From Plantago major (taxonomy: Eukaryota; Streptophyta; Magnoliopsida; Lamiales; Plantaginaceae): DNA of 64,000 bases. The notes below the pieces were generated by a model. That model was not told the origin of the DNA. It saw nothing but the letters and a program-made list of their open reading frames with translations, and ran no database searches. Shown piece by piece: positions 53,004 to 64,000 of this stretch; position 1 is the stretch's first letter; every line of letters starts with the position of its first letter. The stretch covers positions 20,085,646 to 20,149,645 of the forward strand of contig CM048843.1 in the NCBI GenBank assembly GCA_026545765.1, written 5' to 3'. A program made the position numbers and the translations under genes.

Positions 53004-55817
53004 TCAAAATAGCTCCATGGACCAGTCTGCAAATTTCCTATCACCAAACCTTTTGATATCATCAGAGTAGTCATAGAGAAGAGTTCTGACAATCATCTCT
53101 GTGTCTCTGGCAAATCCACAGACTTCCTTGTAGGTTTTGGTGGGATTTCTCTTGACAAAATGCTTGATCCACAGATACTTTCCCCACTTCCAGGCATGCT
53201 CGATTCTGATATCTGATATCTTGAAGTATCCATAAATAATCTTCAGATATCTGATGTCACCCTTGTATTGATCTTCAATTAAGTAGAAGGACTCATAGGG
53301 TTCCACCCTTGTATACTCGTATAAGTAGAAGGACTCATAGGGGGATCTTCAGTTAAGTAATGTTGGGAATTCTGTGCATATCATCTGGCTTTCCATAAGG
53401 ACATTCATCAGAGAGGTCCTTCTTCATGGCTTCTGTTCTCTTGATCACTTCAAAATCCAACCATGCTTTGATGTGGTTGGTGTTAATCAAGATTGGCTTG
53501 TCTTTTCTCCATGCCATGAGTTGTTTATGGATTGGTTCTGGAAACCTTGAATTTACCAGTAAGTGCTTGAGTTCCAGAATCCAATAGCCATTCTTCTGAT
53601 TAATGCACCTGTAGACAGAGGAATTATTGTCATTCTTCACATACTCAATTTTGGCTTCTTCTGGCCTGAGTGGAAGTTGACTTTATCTTTGTTCAGCTCT
53701 CAGCCTGTTCCTTCTTTGTCTAGAATTCTCCTTTGGGGGATTTCTTGAAGAACCACCCTGGATTGACTTGATATTTCCAGAGGGTGTTTCAGCTGCTAAA
53801 GGCTTTGCAGCTATGGGCTCAGTTAGGCTATCAATTTTCCTTTTTCTGTGAAGAGGAGCTTCATCTTCATCAGTCTCTTCATCATCATCAAGATTAATTC
53901 TTGTGAGACTTTTGCAGCCTTCTTCATTGCCCAGGGATTTGATTTGGCCTTCTTCTTCTCAGAAGATTCATCAATCCCTCTTACTTGTCTTCTCCTTGGA
54001 GCCTTGGAACTCCTTGGAGGTCTTTTTTCCATGGCCCTTGTTACCATTGTAGTTTCTTCAGTTGGCTGCTGGGAAGTAGCTACTATTTGCAAAGCAGCTT
54101 GATTTGATGAGGGATCATTTATTCTGAGTGGTGGCTGTGAAGTTTTCTTGTTTCCTCTTCCTTTCTGAGCGGCACCAACTCTAGATTTCTTCTTTCCTTC
54201 CCCCTGATCTTGAGATCCAAATTCTTCCCCCTTATTCATTGTTGACTGACTAAGTACCACAAAAGAATCTGAGAGAGACTCAAAATTCCTTTGCAAGTAG
54301 TTGTAGGCAGTGACCAACTTCTGAAGTTCAGCCTTGAGCTCCTGATTTTGTTTGATAAGTCCATTTTCCTTATCAGTGAGCTCTGCCAATGGGCCTAGTA
54401 TGGCATCTGCTTTTCCAGCAGTGTAACTTGCCTCATGAAAAGCTTTTTCAGCTAATGACATATCATCGTCCCTTATCATTCCCAGATCCTTCTGAGCAAT
54501 AACCATACTGGTTGTTCTCTGAGTAATGAGTTATGTGAACTTCTTCATTTCTGAGGGGACGGAGGCAATTACATCTTTGTTTTGTGAAGACATCTCCTTT
54601 TTATGATGTGCCAAAACTTGGTATCTATTCATGTATTCATGGGAGTGGACATTTGGCAGTTTGTTGAAAACTTCTGGAGCAATTAGCTTCCTTTTAAGAT
54701 GAGAAACCGTCAAGTGTTCATTGCGGTGTGCTGCCAAAGTCTTGTCTTCTTCATCATTTGAGTCTTCAGCCCAGTGATCTTCATCCTCTTGGACATTTTC
54801 ATGATTTTCTAGTCCAACAACCATCTCAGAGATGGGCTTCTTTCCTTTCTGAGAGGAGGATGGTATGTCTTTTGCTGGTGATGCAGCCTTAGCATCATGC
54901 TTTTCTTTAGATACTTCTTCAGTATCTAATTCCTTAGCAATAGCATTTACAGCATCCTGGAGCTCTTTAACCTCAGAGTAAGCTACTGTCTCTTGTAAGT
55001 ATTGATCTTGTAGTTGATTGAGCTTATCTCTGGATTTAATTAGCTCTTCTTCAAGTTGAAGATGGAGTTGTTGCTCTTCTTCCAATAGTTGTTTGAGTTG
55101 AGCAGCTCTGGTTTGAGCATTTAATATCTTCTGAGTTGTTTCCTCAGAGTGCTCAACTAATTGTTCAGTAGTGTCTTTTTGTTGTTGGGATTGCTATGAA
55201 GGATGGGTGGATTTTTGAGGAGATGGAGGAGGGGATTTCTGTGATGTCCTCTCAGTGTGCTTTTCAGCAGCTGAGGCATTGTTTCCTTGTGGAATTCCTC
55301 CTGTCCCTTGTGCAGGGGCATCATCATCCTTTTTGTGATGGTCAGAGGGAGGTTCATCAAAGTTATTCTCATCTATTTCTTCCTCCTCATCGTCTTCACA
55401 TACAAGATTAATCACTTCAGGAATAGTGATCTTCTGCCCATTAACCTCTTCTTGTTCAAAAGGAATAAATTGTAGTGTCTGGGGCAGGACTGGCTTGAAT
55501 GCCATCTGCAATCTTGTCTGACCATTTGCCTGTTTGAAGGCTTGCACCAATTTATGTGCCACTTCCTTGGAAAAATCCTTACGCATTAAGGTCGCAACTT
55601 GATATTGTTCAGTAGGGAACATTGCATGGATATAGTTTTCCAGATCAAGAGCTCGTGCTCGTCTTGTTGATTGATATGTGATTCTCAGTATTTCAGAGAG
55701 ATCAGAGCACCTTAACCTTTGCCATTTATTGAAGCATTGAATATGCTTTGGCAAGGTGTGAGTCTTGAAGAAGGGAAGAAGGTTTTCATAGTCATCATGT
55801 GACTCCTCTGGCACCAC
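53004..55817 (-). pseudogene. Copia 2 env-like region, later blocks
   Basis: Open pieces corresponding to the 912-codon block of Copia 1 and the terminal block after it. The coiled coil (MEEEQQLHLQLEEELIKSRD) is at 55085-54900, the C-terminal motif YRCINQKNGYWILELKHLL at 53620-53560, and the terminal block EHAWKWGKYLWIKHFVKRN at 53210-53150. The Glu run is short here. Broken, about four or five breaks. The conservation of the same parts in two diverged copies suggests the region was once under selection. Confidence 0.65.
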
Positions 55818-55889
55818 TTTGAACCTGAAAGAGAGAGTTTTGAATTAGTTTCAAAACTTGTGTAGATATCTGAGTTTTAGAGTAGTCAA

Positions 55890-57118
55890 GTATCTGTGTT
55901 ACCTGTGCAACAGCAACAGGCTCAGAAGGTTGGACTACTGAGGTTCCAGGTGCCTCAGATATCTTGGTGTGAGGAGGAGACTTGGAAGTCTGATCCTCAG
56001 CATCCTCTCTTTCTTCTTGAACCTGAGAATCATAACACTTTAGGAAATTTCATCAAGAAAAATTCTATTTACAAAATCAGATATCTGAGAGGTCAATTAC
56101 CTCCACTATTGGAGGCTCAGATACTTGTTGGTCAGAGACTTGTGCAGTCTCTGGAAATTTTTCTTGTGATGAAGGCTTTGATGCCTCATCAATTTTCATT
56201 TGTTGTGGGGATTGAGTGGGCAATTCCCCAGTAACTTCTACTTCTTTTTGAACCTGTTAAGTAGAAAGTGTTAGTTTGAGAAAAATGATCAGAGATTTGT
56301 TTTTGAAGATTATAGGTATCTGAAATATATATATACCTTCTCAATAGAAGGCTCAAATACTTGTTTCTCACAGACTTTGTGAGTCTCTGGTTGATTCTCT
56401 GATGAGTTAGGCTTTTCAGCCTTACTCAGTTGGAGCCTATTAGAAACATCCACTTGATTAGTTAAGTGAATTAACAAATATCTGAAAAGTAATGTCTTAG
56501 GGAATTCTCTATCACCTGTAGTACAGGCTCAGATTCCTTAAGAGGTGAGGTAGTAGCCTCTTTCTCAGTCTCTGAGGCAAGCTTTTCAGCTTCCTCTCAT
56601 TTTTTTTTGTTTCTAATTCAGCCTGTAACAAAGAAATTTTTATAAGTAACAAGATGAACATAAAATTTCACAAGTAGAGAGTTAAACCATTCAGCTACCT
56701 GAGCATTGTCAGGCTGTTTGGTCTTTGGAACTTGTGACCCTTCTATGCTTTGGTCTTGCTGTTCCATTATGGCTTCTTTATTTGAAGTTTCTGGTACTTC
56801 AGACCTTTCCTGAGTGACTGACTCAGTTGCCTCCCTTGTTTGATCATTCTGAGCAGGTGTCTCAGTTTGATCCCTCTCTAGGAGTTGGCGAACCTGCTTG
56901 TTTGTAGGATTTTCTTTAGCATGTTGCATAGCTGATATGTCGAAATGGAGTTCATTTACCATTTCATCAACCACTTGTGGCTGGTGTGGTTGTGGTTGTT
57001 TGGAAACAGAAGTTTGAGCAGTTGAGAGCTCATCCAGATTTTTAAGTGTGGTGTTGACATCAGCGTCTACCAACACTAGGTCACCACTCATCAGGGCTTC
57101 TTGAAGTTGTTTATACAT
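55890..57118 (-). pseudogene. Copia 2 env-like region, middle blocks
   Basis: Several short Glu/Gln/Thr-rich open pieces, most with the recurring border pattern seen in Copia 1 (22001-23054). The largest, 57118-56618, contains QPQPHQPQVVDEMVNELHFD, matching Copia 1. No known domain. Broken, about one or two breaks. Confidence 0.55.
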
Positions 57119-57433
57119 GACTTTCCCTGATGGTGTGTTGGCACCAACAACCTTTGCTATAGGTGCTTGTTTAGCAACCTGTGAGCTAGTTGCTTTCTCA
57201 GCAACCTTGGACCTTTTGTTCTTCCCCTTTGCCTTGGTTACTTTTTCAGCAACCTTGGGGGATGGGATCTTCTCCTCGTCCGATTCGTCATCGAAATCAG
57301 GAACAGAGTTATCAACAATCCCTGCTGCTTCTGCAGAAAGAGTTTCAAGTTTCTCAGCATTTATGAGTTCATCAACAAGGCTTTCGGCAATAGTCTTGAC
57401 ATTTCTGAAAGCACTTTCTCTTGTTGAATCTAC

Positions 57434-58579
57434 TTATTCAGTAGCCGATGCCTCTTTTGCAGCATTGATGAGTTCATCTTCATTGATGAGTTCATCTGCA
57501 GTGACGTTAGATATCTGGGAATCGACAATCTTAATGGGTGTGCCTTCTGATTTGCCAGCAGACTTCTTCCGTGACGTTCTGGGCTTCTTGGTCGCAACTT
57601 TTCCCTCAGATACCTCTTCAGTCTTTCGCTTCTTGGAACCTTTCTGAGATCCAGTAACCTTTTTCATCATGTTTGTATACTCGTATTTGTAGAGTAGGTT
57701 ACTGTTGGCAATATCTGTCGTCTCTCTGAGCTCAATGCCAAGACATTCCAGTAAGTAGCAAATTTTCAGTCCATAGCTTACTGTGGCTTTTTGCTCAGCA
57801 AGGCCCTTAACGATTTTAGGCTCAAAGCCTTGTATCTTCTTCACAAATTTCATGAAGGCGTACTTCCCCCAATTAAAAGGGTTTTCCAGCCTTTTGTCTT
57901 GTTGACTCAACAAGAACAACATCATCCAGTTTCGGCTTATTTGGTCAGCACCTCCTTGTAGACCATCGAAGCCTCTGTGAAGGATACATGCCAACACATC
58001 CCAGTGGACCAAAAGATGTCTGGTCCTTATGTCAGCAAGCTTAAAGTCGATGGGTGTGTCTGGTTTGTCAAGATCACACACATTACTGTATAGTTGCTTC
58101 ACACCTTCAAGGAGATCTTCATCCTTGGTGTCAATTTCAAAATCCTTTCTAAGATTTTGAAGTTCAAACAGCTCACAGAAAGCTGTTTCGTCCAACAGGA
58201 TTTCTTTTCCTTGGACTTTGGTCTTGATAGACACTATTTCAGTGCCTTCAGAGATCTTGGAAATAATTGTCGAGTTGTTGTAAAACTCCAGAACATCCAG
58301 TGAAGAAACTCCACTGGGAAGAGCAGATAGAAAGCCCTTGATTTTTGCCTTTTCAAGCATATCAAGTACCAACTTCCTGTCAGTTTGGTTTTCTATTGCG
58401 GCAACCAAGTATTCTTCAATCATGGCACCACCCCAAATCATCATGTGATTTGAAGTCCAATGATCAGGGTCGAATTCTCCGATCAACCGATTGTTTGTTA
58501 TAACTAGCACTGGTGCTTGCTTTTCAGCAGTACCAGTAGTGGCTTGGGATTTCTGAGAAGAAGCACGTTTGGGAGCCAT
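57434..58579 (-). CDS. Copia 2 env-like region, first block (381 codons)
   Basis: Opens MAPKRASSQKSQATTGTAEK at 58579. Landmarks are LIGEFDPDHWTSNHMMIWGG, GVSSLDVLEFYNN, DIRTRHLLVHWDVLACILHR, NPFNWGKYAFMKFVKKIQ and YGLKICYLLECLGIELRE. A basic KKRKTEEVSEGKVATKKPRT stretch follows and could be a nuclear-localisation signal. It resembles the 'putative plant transposon protein' domain (from memory). The block is whole over its length. No membrane segment is seen. Confidence 0.7.
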   Translation of the reverse strand: MAPKRASSQKSQATTGTAEKQAPVLVITNNRLIGEFDPDHWTSNHMMIWGGAMIEEYLVAAIENQTDRKLVLDMLEKAKIKGFLSALPSGVSSLDVLEFYNNSTIISKISEGTEIVSIKTKVQGKEILLDETAFCELFELQNLRKDFEIDTKDEDLLEGVKQLYSNVCDLDKPDTPIDFKLADIRTRHLLVHWDVLACILHRGFDGLQGGADQISRNWMMLFLLSQQDKRLENPFNWGKYAFMKFVKKIQGFEPKIVKGLAEQKATVSYGLKICYLLECLGIELRETTDIANSNLLYKYEYTNMMKKVTGSQKGSKKRKTEEVSEGKVATKKPRTSRKKSAGKSEGTPIKIVDSQISNVTADELINEDELINAAKEASATE

Positions 58580-59261
58580 CTCTTTAAATAGTGAAGTGTT
58601 TGAAAAACGAGAAAGAGATTTGGGTGAGAGATCAGTAATTCGTTGCAGAAAAACTAACAGAGATTTGCAGTGGTTGAAGAAGAGTTTTTGCTATTCTTGT
58701 GCAAGACTGTATGTTGGATTAGGCGAAAGTAATTTCTTTTGCCAAAATCCCATTTATATAGCAATGTAATCTCCACAGACATATACATACAAATTAATTT
58801 TGTGTGTAAGTATCTGTGAATTGCAGGCAAGCGTGAGTAAAAGTTTGTTCGGCATTAAATGCATAGTGGGCCCTGTCGGAATTTTAACAGTTCACTATTT
58901 ACTGAGAGTTAATCTCTGACGTAAAGATCAATCGCCCAATTCATCAAGGGTCACCATTGCTTCTTCAGCAATGATCACAATCAACAAATGTAATTGTGCC
59001 CATTTAATGAATTTTGGCTATTAGCTTTCTGAATCACGTTTCTGTATGACCAAGAACACTGTTTGCATCTAAATTTATCTCACACTTGGTATTTGTCCAA
59101 GTTTTACACAAAGATAGAAATAATACAAATTTCAAGAGAGTAGTTGACTACAGACAGTTGTACTATTCTCTTTTGTGTTCCCCCTTACTGAGTGATCCAG
59201 ATATCTGAGTACCTGTCTCAGAAATCTTTGAATAGCCATTTTACCCTTTAGCCTTTAGTTT
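58580..59261 (-). other. Copia 2 spacer between pol and env-like region
   Basis: Non-coding. On the minus strand TATATAAATGGGATTTTGGC (about 58740-58760) lies about 180 bases before the env-like start, as in Copia 1, consistent with an internal promoter. Confidence 0.45.
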
Positions 59262-59312
59262 CTGTATACCCGTTCCAGATTCCTCTTCTCTGGATACCCG
59301 TTCCAGATACCT
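59262..59312 (-). repeat. Hairpin repeat after Copia 2 pol
   Basis: Two copies of the TACCCGTTCCAGA unit. Copia 1 has four. Confidence 0.75.
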
Positions 59313-59361
59313 TTTCTCTCTTCTTTGATATCTTCTTCAGATATCTCTTCTCTGAACTTTT

Positions 59362-61421
59362 TCAGTTCTTTGGTAGCTCCATTAGTCCAAGACTGTGTCT
59401 TAAAGCTAAGAATCTACTTTCTTGTAGTGGCTTAGTGAAGATATCTGCAAGTTGGTCTTCAGTGCCAATCTTGAGTATCTCTATATTGCCTTTTTCAACA
59501 TGGTCTCTGATGAAGTGGTGTCTAACATCAATGTGCTTTGTTCTTGCATGAAACTTAGGATTCTGAGTTATGGAAATAGCACTAGTGTTGTCACAGAAAA
59601 TGGAAGTCTTTTCTTCATTGAGTCCGTAGTCTCTGAGTTGTTGTTGTATCCACAATATCTGTGAAGCACAACATCCAGCAGCAATATATTCAGCTTCTGT
59701 GGTAGATGTGGCAATTGAGTTTTGTTTCTTGCTGAACCATGATATTAATCTAGCACCAAGAAATTGACAAGTTCCTGAGGTGCTTTTTCTACAAGCAATG
59801 ATCCAAAGATAGTCGAATCTGAATCAATAGCCAACCAAACTCAATCCACTATCTTTTGGATACCACAATCCAACTTCTACAGTACCTTTTACATACCTTA
59901 ATATCTTCATAGCAATGTTGTAGTGTGACTGCATTGGATTTGTCTGAAATCTAGCACACACTCCAACTGCATATTGAATATCAGGTCTACTTGCAGTGAG
60001 GTATAGTAGAGACCCAATCAATTTCCTATACTTGTGTTCTTCAACACTCTGGTCAGATTCAATATAGGTCATTTTGGTTCCAATGCTCATTGGTATCTTA
60101 GCATTTTTTTCAGAAGGCTTTAGATTGAACTTATTGAGCATATCCTTTGCATACTTTGTTTGACTAATGAATATTCCATCATTGAGTTGCTTGACTTGCA
60201 GCCCTAGGAAGTAATTCAATTCTCCCATCATGCTCATCTCAAATTTACATTTCATGAGTTCAGCAAAGTCTTCACAAAGTTGCTTGTCTTTAGATCCAAA
60301 TATAATGTCATCAACATATACTTGAACTAAAAGTAGTTTCCCATCATGGTTCAATGTGAAGAGTGTTTTATCAACATCTCCTTTCTTGAAACCACTTTCT
60401 AGTAGGTATCTGGCCAATGTATCATACCACGCTCTTGGAGCTTGTTTCAGCCCATACAGAGCTTTCTGAAGCTTATAGACCATCCTACTTCTGAGGAAAC
60501 TTCAAAACCTGGTGGTTGCTCAACATAGACTTCCTCAGCCAGTTCACCATTTAGAAATGCACTCTTAACATCCATCTGATAAACTGTAAAGTCATTATGA
60601 GCTGCAAAGGCTAGAAAGAGTCTTATTGCATCCAGTCTTGCAACTGGTGCATAAGATTCATCAAAATCTAGTCCTTCAGTCTGGGTGAATCCCTTGGCAA
60701 CCAACCTAGCTTTGTTTCTGGTTATTTCACCAGACTCATTCATTTTGTTTCTGAAAACCCACTTGGTTCCGATTACAGATATTCCGTCAACAAATGGAAC
60801 CAGTTTCCAGACTTTGTTTCTCTCAAATTGATCCAACTCTTCTTGCATTGCAGAGATCCAATCTTGATCCTTTAATGCTTCTTCTATTGTCTTTGGTTCA
60901 ATTTTTGAGATGAAACATCCATAGAGACAACTTGCTTTTTCAGCGATTGCTCTTCTAGTTCTAACTCCTTGGTCTATGGGACCAATCACATCCTTTGCAG
61001 GATGATTTCTTATCCATTTCATAATGGGTTTTGAACTAGTAGGATCAATATCATTTTGATTTGAATGTGAATCAGTATGATCTTGATGAGATACTTGTGC
61101 AGTATCCGAGATATCTGACGTATGAGAAATGCCATGGATATCTGACACTCTTTCAGTGTTAGAGATATCTGGAGCTTGCATTTTAGCAATCTCTCTTTCA
61201 GATACCTCTTCATGATGAAGATTCTCGAACTTTGCTTCTGGAATTCTCATAGGAAATTCTTCATCATGTCTTAGAGTAATCTGGTTGTTACTAAGCATAG
61301 GTTGCTTTTCATCGTCAGACTCATCCTCTTTTTGAATGATAGAATTGTTTCCTTCTGAGGATCCTTTTTCAGAATCTTTAATCATTAGTTCTTTGAACCT
61401 ATCTGAGAGATCATCATCCAA
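59362..61421 (-). pseudogene. Copia 2 RT and RNase H
   Basis: RT motifs [29 protein letters not shown] and [12 protein letters not shown], and RNase H pieces including CDNTSAISITQNP and the end [10 protein letters not shown]. Broken, about two or three breaks. Confidence 0.88.
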
Positions 61422-62723
61422 GAGTATTTTCTTGTTTCCTCATAGAATACTACATGAATAGATTCCTCGATCTTTTGTGTTCTTTTGTTGTAGATTCCGT
61501 AGGCTTTGCTTTTCAGAGAATAACCAAGAAATACTCCTTCATCTGCCTTTGGTTGAAATGTTCTCAAGTATTCTTTTCCATTGTTAAGAACAAAACATCT
61601 GCAACCAAACACCCTTAGATGTTTGATACTTGGTGGTCTACCAATGAAAAGCTCGTACGGAGTTTTGTCATGGTGTTTGTTAATCAGACATCTATTTTGA
61701 GTGTAGCATGCTGTGTTTACAGCTTCAACCCAATAGATTTCACTTATTTCAAAGGTCGCAAGCATTGTTCTTCTGCTTCTTTTTAGGTCCTATTCTTTCT
61801 TTCAAAGAACACCATTTTGTTGTGGTGTCCTTACAGAAGATAGTTGATGTTGTATACCTTTGCGGTACAAAACTCTTTGATGTCTTGGTTCACAAATTCA
61901 AGATTACTGCATTACGATTCTGAGATACCTTGTCATTTTTCATGACTATGAGCTTATTCAGCAAGTTAGGTATCTCAACCCTTGCATCAGATTTGTGTTT
62001 GAGAAAGACAACCCAAGTGAATCTTGAGTAATCATCAACAACAACCAGACCATACTTCTTTCCTGCATAACTAGTTACTGAGGATTCAAACAAATCCATA
62101 TGTAACAATTGCAGTGGCCTTTCACTAGAATGTCTAGTCTTAGACTTGAAAGATGTTTTGGATTGTTTTCCCATTTGGCAAGCTGAGCATACTCCTTCTT
62201 TTCTATATGCCATTTTGGGTAAACCAACCACCAACTCTTTCTTGGCTAGCTTATTCAGAGTTTTGAGATTCAAGTGACTCATTCTTTTATGCCATAGCCA
62301 ATTTTCTTCAGTGTGGCCAGATTGACTCACCATGAGACATTCTTCGGTTGTAGCGGATGCCCAATCAGCAACATAAAGATTTCCTTTACGCCTTGCAACC
62401 AAGACTGTCTGCTTTGACTCATTGTCAATCACTTTACATAGTTTTGACTTGATCTTGACATAGTACCCTTTGTCTACTAGTTGACTCATGCTTAGGAGAT
62501 TATATTTCAATCCCTTTACATGAAGTACTTCAGAGATTGTGAGGGCTCCGAATTTCAAATTGCCAAAACCTATGGTTGGATTTTTATCTCCTCCAGCAAA
62601 CTTGATAATTGGTCCATCATTGCACTTTTTGTAGTTAATCAGATTTGCTTTGTCTCCTGACATGTGCTTCCCACATCCACTATCAAAATGCCACTTTGAG
62701 TTCGTCTTTAGAGTGTTCTGCAC
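61385..62723 (-). pseudogene. Copia 2 protease and integrase
   Basis: Protease region FDSGCGKHMSGDKANLI, GAG-preintegrase WLWHKRMSHLNLKTLNKLAK, CSACQMGKQSKTSF, integrase core LLHMDLFESSVTSYAGKKYG and DDYSRFTWVVFLK, and the later part IYWVEAVNTACYTQNRC. Broken, about two breaks. Confidence 0.85.
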
Positions 62724-63023
62724 AAAACAGGAAACAGGAGATTAGGTTCTCATACCAACAATGGAACCATCTAGACTAAAGAATCTTCCAGTAGGAATCC
62801 ATTTTTGAATGAATTTCTTGGGAACATTCTTTTGTCTAACAGGAACATAAGGAGGAATCTTAGTTAAATGATTGGTATCATTGTTGTTTAAAACTATTTT
62901 CTTCCTTGGTGTGTTCCTAGGTGCTCCATTTGGTGCTTTCAGATACTTGTCAGATTTCTGAGTCTGCTTTCCAGCAAACTTAGATTTTCTAGCCAGATTT
63001 CTTCTAGCCCTGACATTCAGATT

Positions 63024-63995
63024 TTAAGTGGCTTGATTTATCTTCCACTTCTGATAATTGCTGTGAGCAATTCTAGCCTTTAACCATCGTTCTTGCTCTT
63101 GTTTGTATTCGTGAGCAAGTTGTTTCCCGATGGTTTTATAGCCAATACCATTCCGAGCACCTGATACTGTCTGAGATATCTCTTCAGCAGCTTTGCTAGT
63201 CTCTGGATGATCAATTTTCTTTCCAGAAAATGTGACATAAGAAAATTTGCCAGTTCCTGCAATTTTTCCTTTTTGAGAGACATAGCACTGTGGGTGATTG
63301 CACTTCTCAGTGTTATGTTTCTTTTCAGAGACATTTCCCACAGTTTTCTTTTTGACTTGTTTTTCCCACAAAGGCTTGGTCGCAACTGCCTTTCCTTTGT
63401 CAACAATCTTAGCTTTCTGTTCGATATTGTAGATTGTTTGGGAATCACCTTGCTGAGCACTGACGAATGTTGGTCCATTATTACTCTTATTCAGAGTGGT
63501 GGAACTATCTGTGTGTGTGTCCAGCCCAAGTCCTCTCTTTTCTGAAGGATCTCTTAAATAAGATTGTACTTCAGTAAGAGTGTCACTAGCTTTGGCATAA
63601 GATTGAAAAGATAGTTCTTTCGTTTTGAGTTCCTTATTCTCAGAAAGAAGATCTTCACATTTCTTTTGAAGATTGGCCATTGCTTCTTTATGTGACTTTT
63701 CGGTCTCAGATATCTGAGCCTTGAGAAATGCATTTTCAGCATCCTTTTTCTCAGATATCTTGATTAGTTGAGAATTTTCCTTTGCAAGAGAATTCTTTTC
63801 TTCTTCGAATTTTTCGGCTCTATCTCGGAACATTAGAAATTCTCTTTTGTAAAGATCAATTTCTTTTCTGAGATTTTCCAGTTCTTTGATTCCTTCTTCA
63901 TCGCTTTCATAAGTATAACAGGAAGTATGTGTTACCTCATCAGCCATTAGACAAGGTTCAATATTGGAGATATCAGGGAAGATTTCTTCAGCCAT
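63024..63995 (-). CDS. Copia 2 gag C-terminal part (323 codons)
   Basis: Open to the window edge. A long coiled coil (ELENLRKEIDLYKREFLMF, EKFEEEKNSLAKENSQLIKI, EKSHKEAMANLQKKCEDLL) is followed by a Lys-rich part and HNTEKCNHPQCYVSQKGKI. Coiled coils in Gag are a known trait of SIRE-type elements. Bases 62724-63023 are a linker. Confidence 0.75.
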   Translation of the reverse strand: MAEEIFPDISNIEPCLMADEVTHTSCYTYESDEEGIKELENLRKEIDLYKREFLMFRDRAEKFEEEKNSLAKENSQLIKISEKKDAENAFLKAQISETEKSHKEAMANLQKKCEDLLSENKELKTKELSFQSYAKASDTLTEVQSYLRDPSEKRGLGLDTHTDSSTTLNKSNNGPTFVSAQQGDSQTIYNIEQKAKIVDKGKAVATKPLWEKQVKKKTVGNVSEKKHNTEKCNHPQCYVSQKGKIAGTGKFSYVTFSGKKIDHPETSKAAEEISQTVSGARNGIGYKTIGKQLAHEYKQEQERWLKARIAHSNYQKWKINQAT

Positions 63996-64000
63996 TCCAC

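Larger units (their letters stand above)
51019..64000 (-). mobile_element. Copia 2: Sirevirus-like LTR retrotransposon fossil, part
   Basis: Same family as Copia 1: LTR start TGTTGGTCCAG, same PPT, same order of env-like region, hairpin spacer, RNase H, RT, integrase, protease and gag read right to left. Gag continues past the right edge, so the 5' LTR is not seen. It is broken, with roughly ten breaks spread over pol and the env-like region, while some parts broken in Copia 1 are open here (gag C-terminal part, first env-like block). The two copies are clearly diverged from each other, so they come from different source elements. Confidence 0.9.

Noticed and set aside
51019-64000. Copia 2 as a tandem duplicate of Copia 1
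   Set aside because: It has its own insertion site in Gypsy B, a different LTR edge and repeat copy numbers, so it is an independent insertion of the same family.

Overview
The window is nuclear DNA from a flowering plant, most likely a dicot. The evidence is GT-AG introns, plant-type TATA boxes, a plant-like RPN11 gene, and plant LTR-element lineages (Sirevirus-like Copia, Tat-like Gypsy). I cannot name the species. No bacterial or organellar feature, CRISPR array, rRNA or convincing tRNA was seen.

Left, mostly host part (1-10599). A LINE fragment and a Copia gag fossil (250-1645) lie beside the last six exons of a METTL6-type tRNA methyltransferase gene (1761-3321). A broken sugar-transporter fragment follows (about 4378-4800, minus). 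Next comes a complete 6-exon gene for the proteasome deubiquitinase RPN11 (5136-8157, plus). The last host gene is a small one missed by length cutoffs: a 57-residue secreted peptide on the minus strand (9693-9866) with its own TATA box and a leader intron.

Middle part (10600-40664) is a three-level nest, each level marked by its own target-site duplication. A decayed hAT transposon of the ZMYM1-like/DUF4371 type (8-bp TSD, 7 of 8 matching) contains a Tat-lineage Gypsy element (14590-40560, TSD AACTG). The Gypsy contains a 16-kb Sirevirus-like Copia element (16727-33082, TSD GGATA) with a long env-like region after pol. The Gypsy carries an antisense gene (33276-36295) whose own TATA box lies at 16479, so the Copia insertion now separates that promoter from its ORF.

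Right part (40665-64000). After the hAT comes a short duplicate of the RPN11 last exon and 3' flank (40742-41071). It is followed by a second Tat-type Gypsy on the plus strand (from 41630) with LTR, PBS, gag, protease, RT, two RNase H domains, integrase and antisense ORFs. A second Sirevirus-like Copia of the same family as the first (from 51019, minus) interrupts it and runs off the right edge.

The most notable points are: the small secreted peptide gene; antisense transcription units with their own promoters in both Gypsy elements, three antisense ORF ends being followed by the same short palindrome; repeated hairpins between pol and the env-like region of both Copia elements; and the fragmentary RPN11 duplication.
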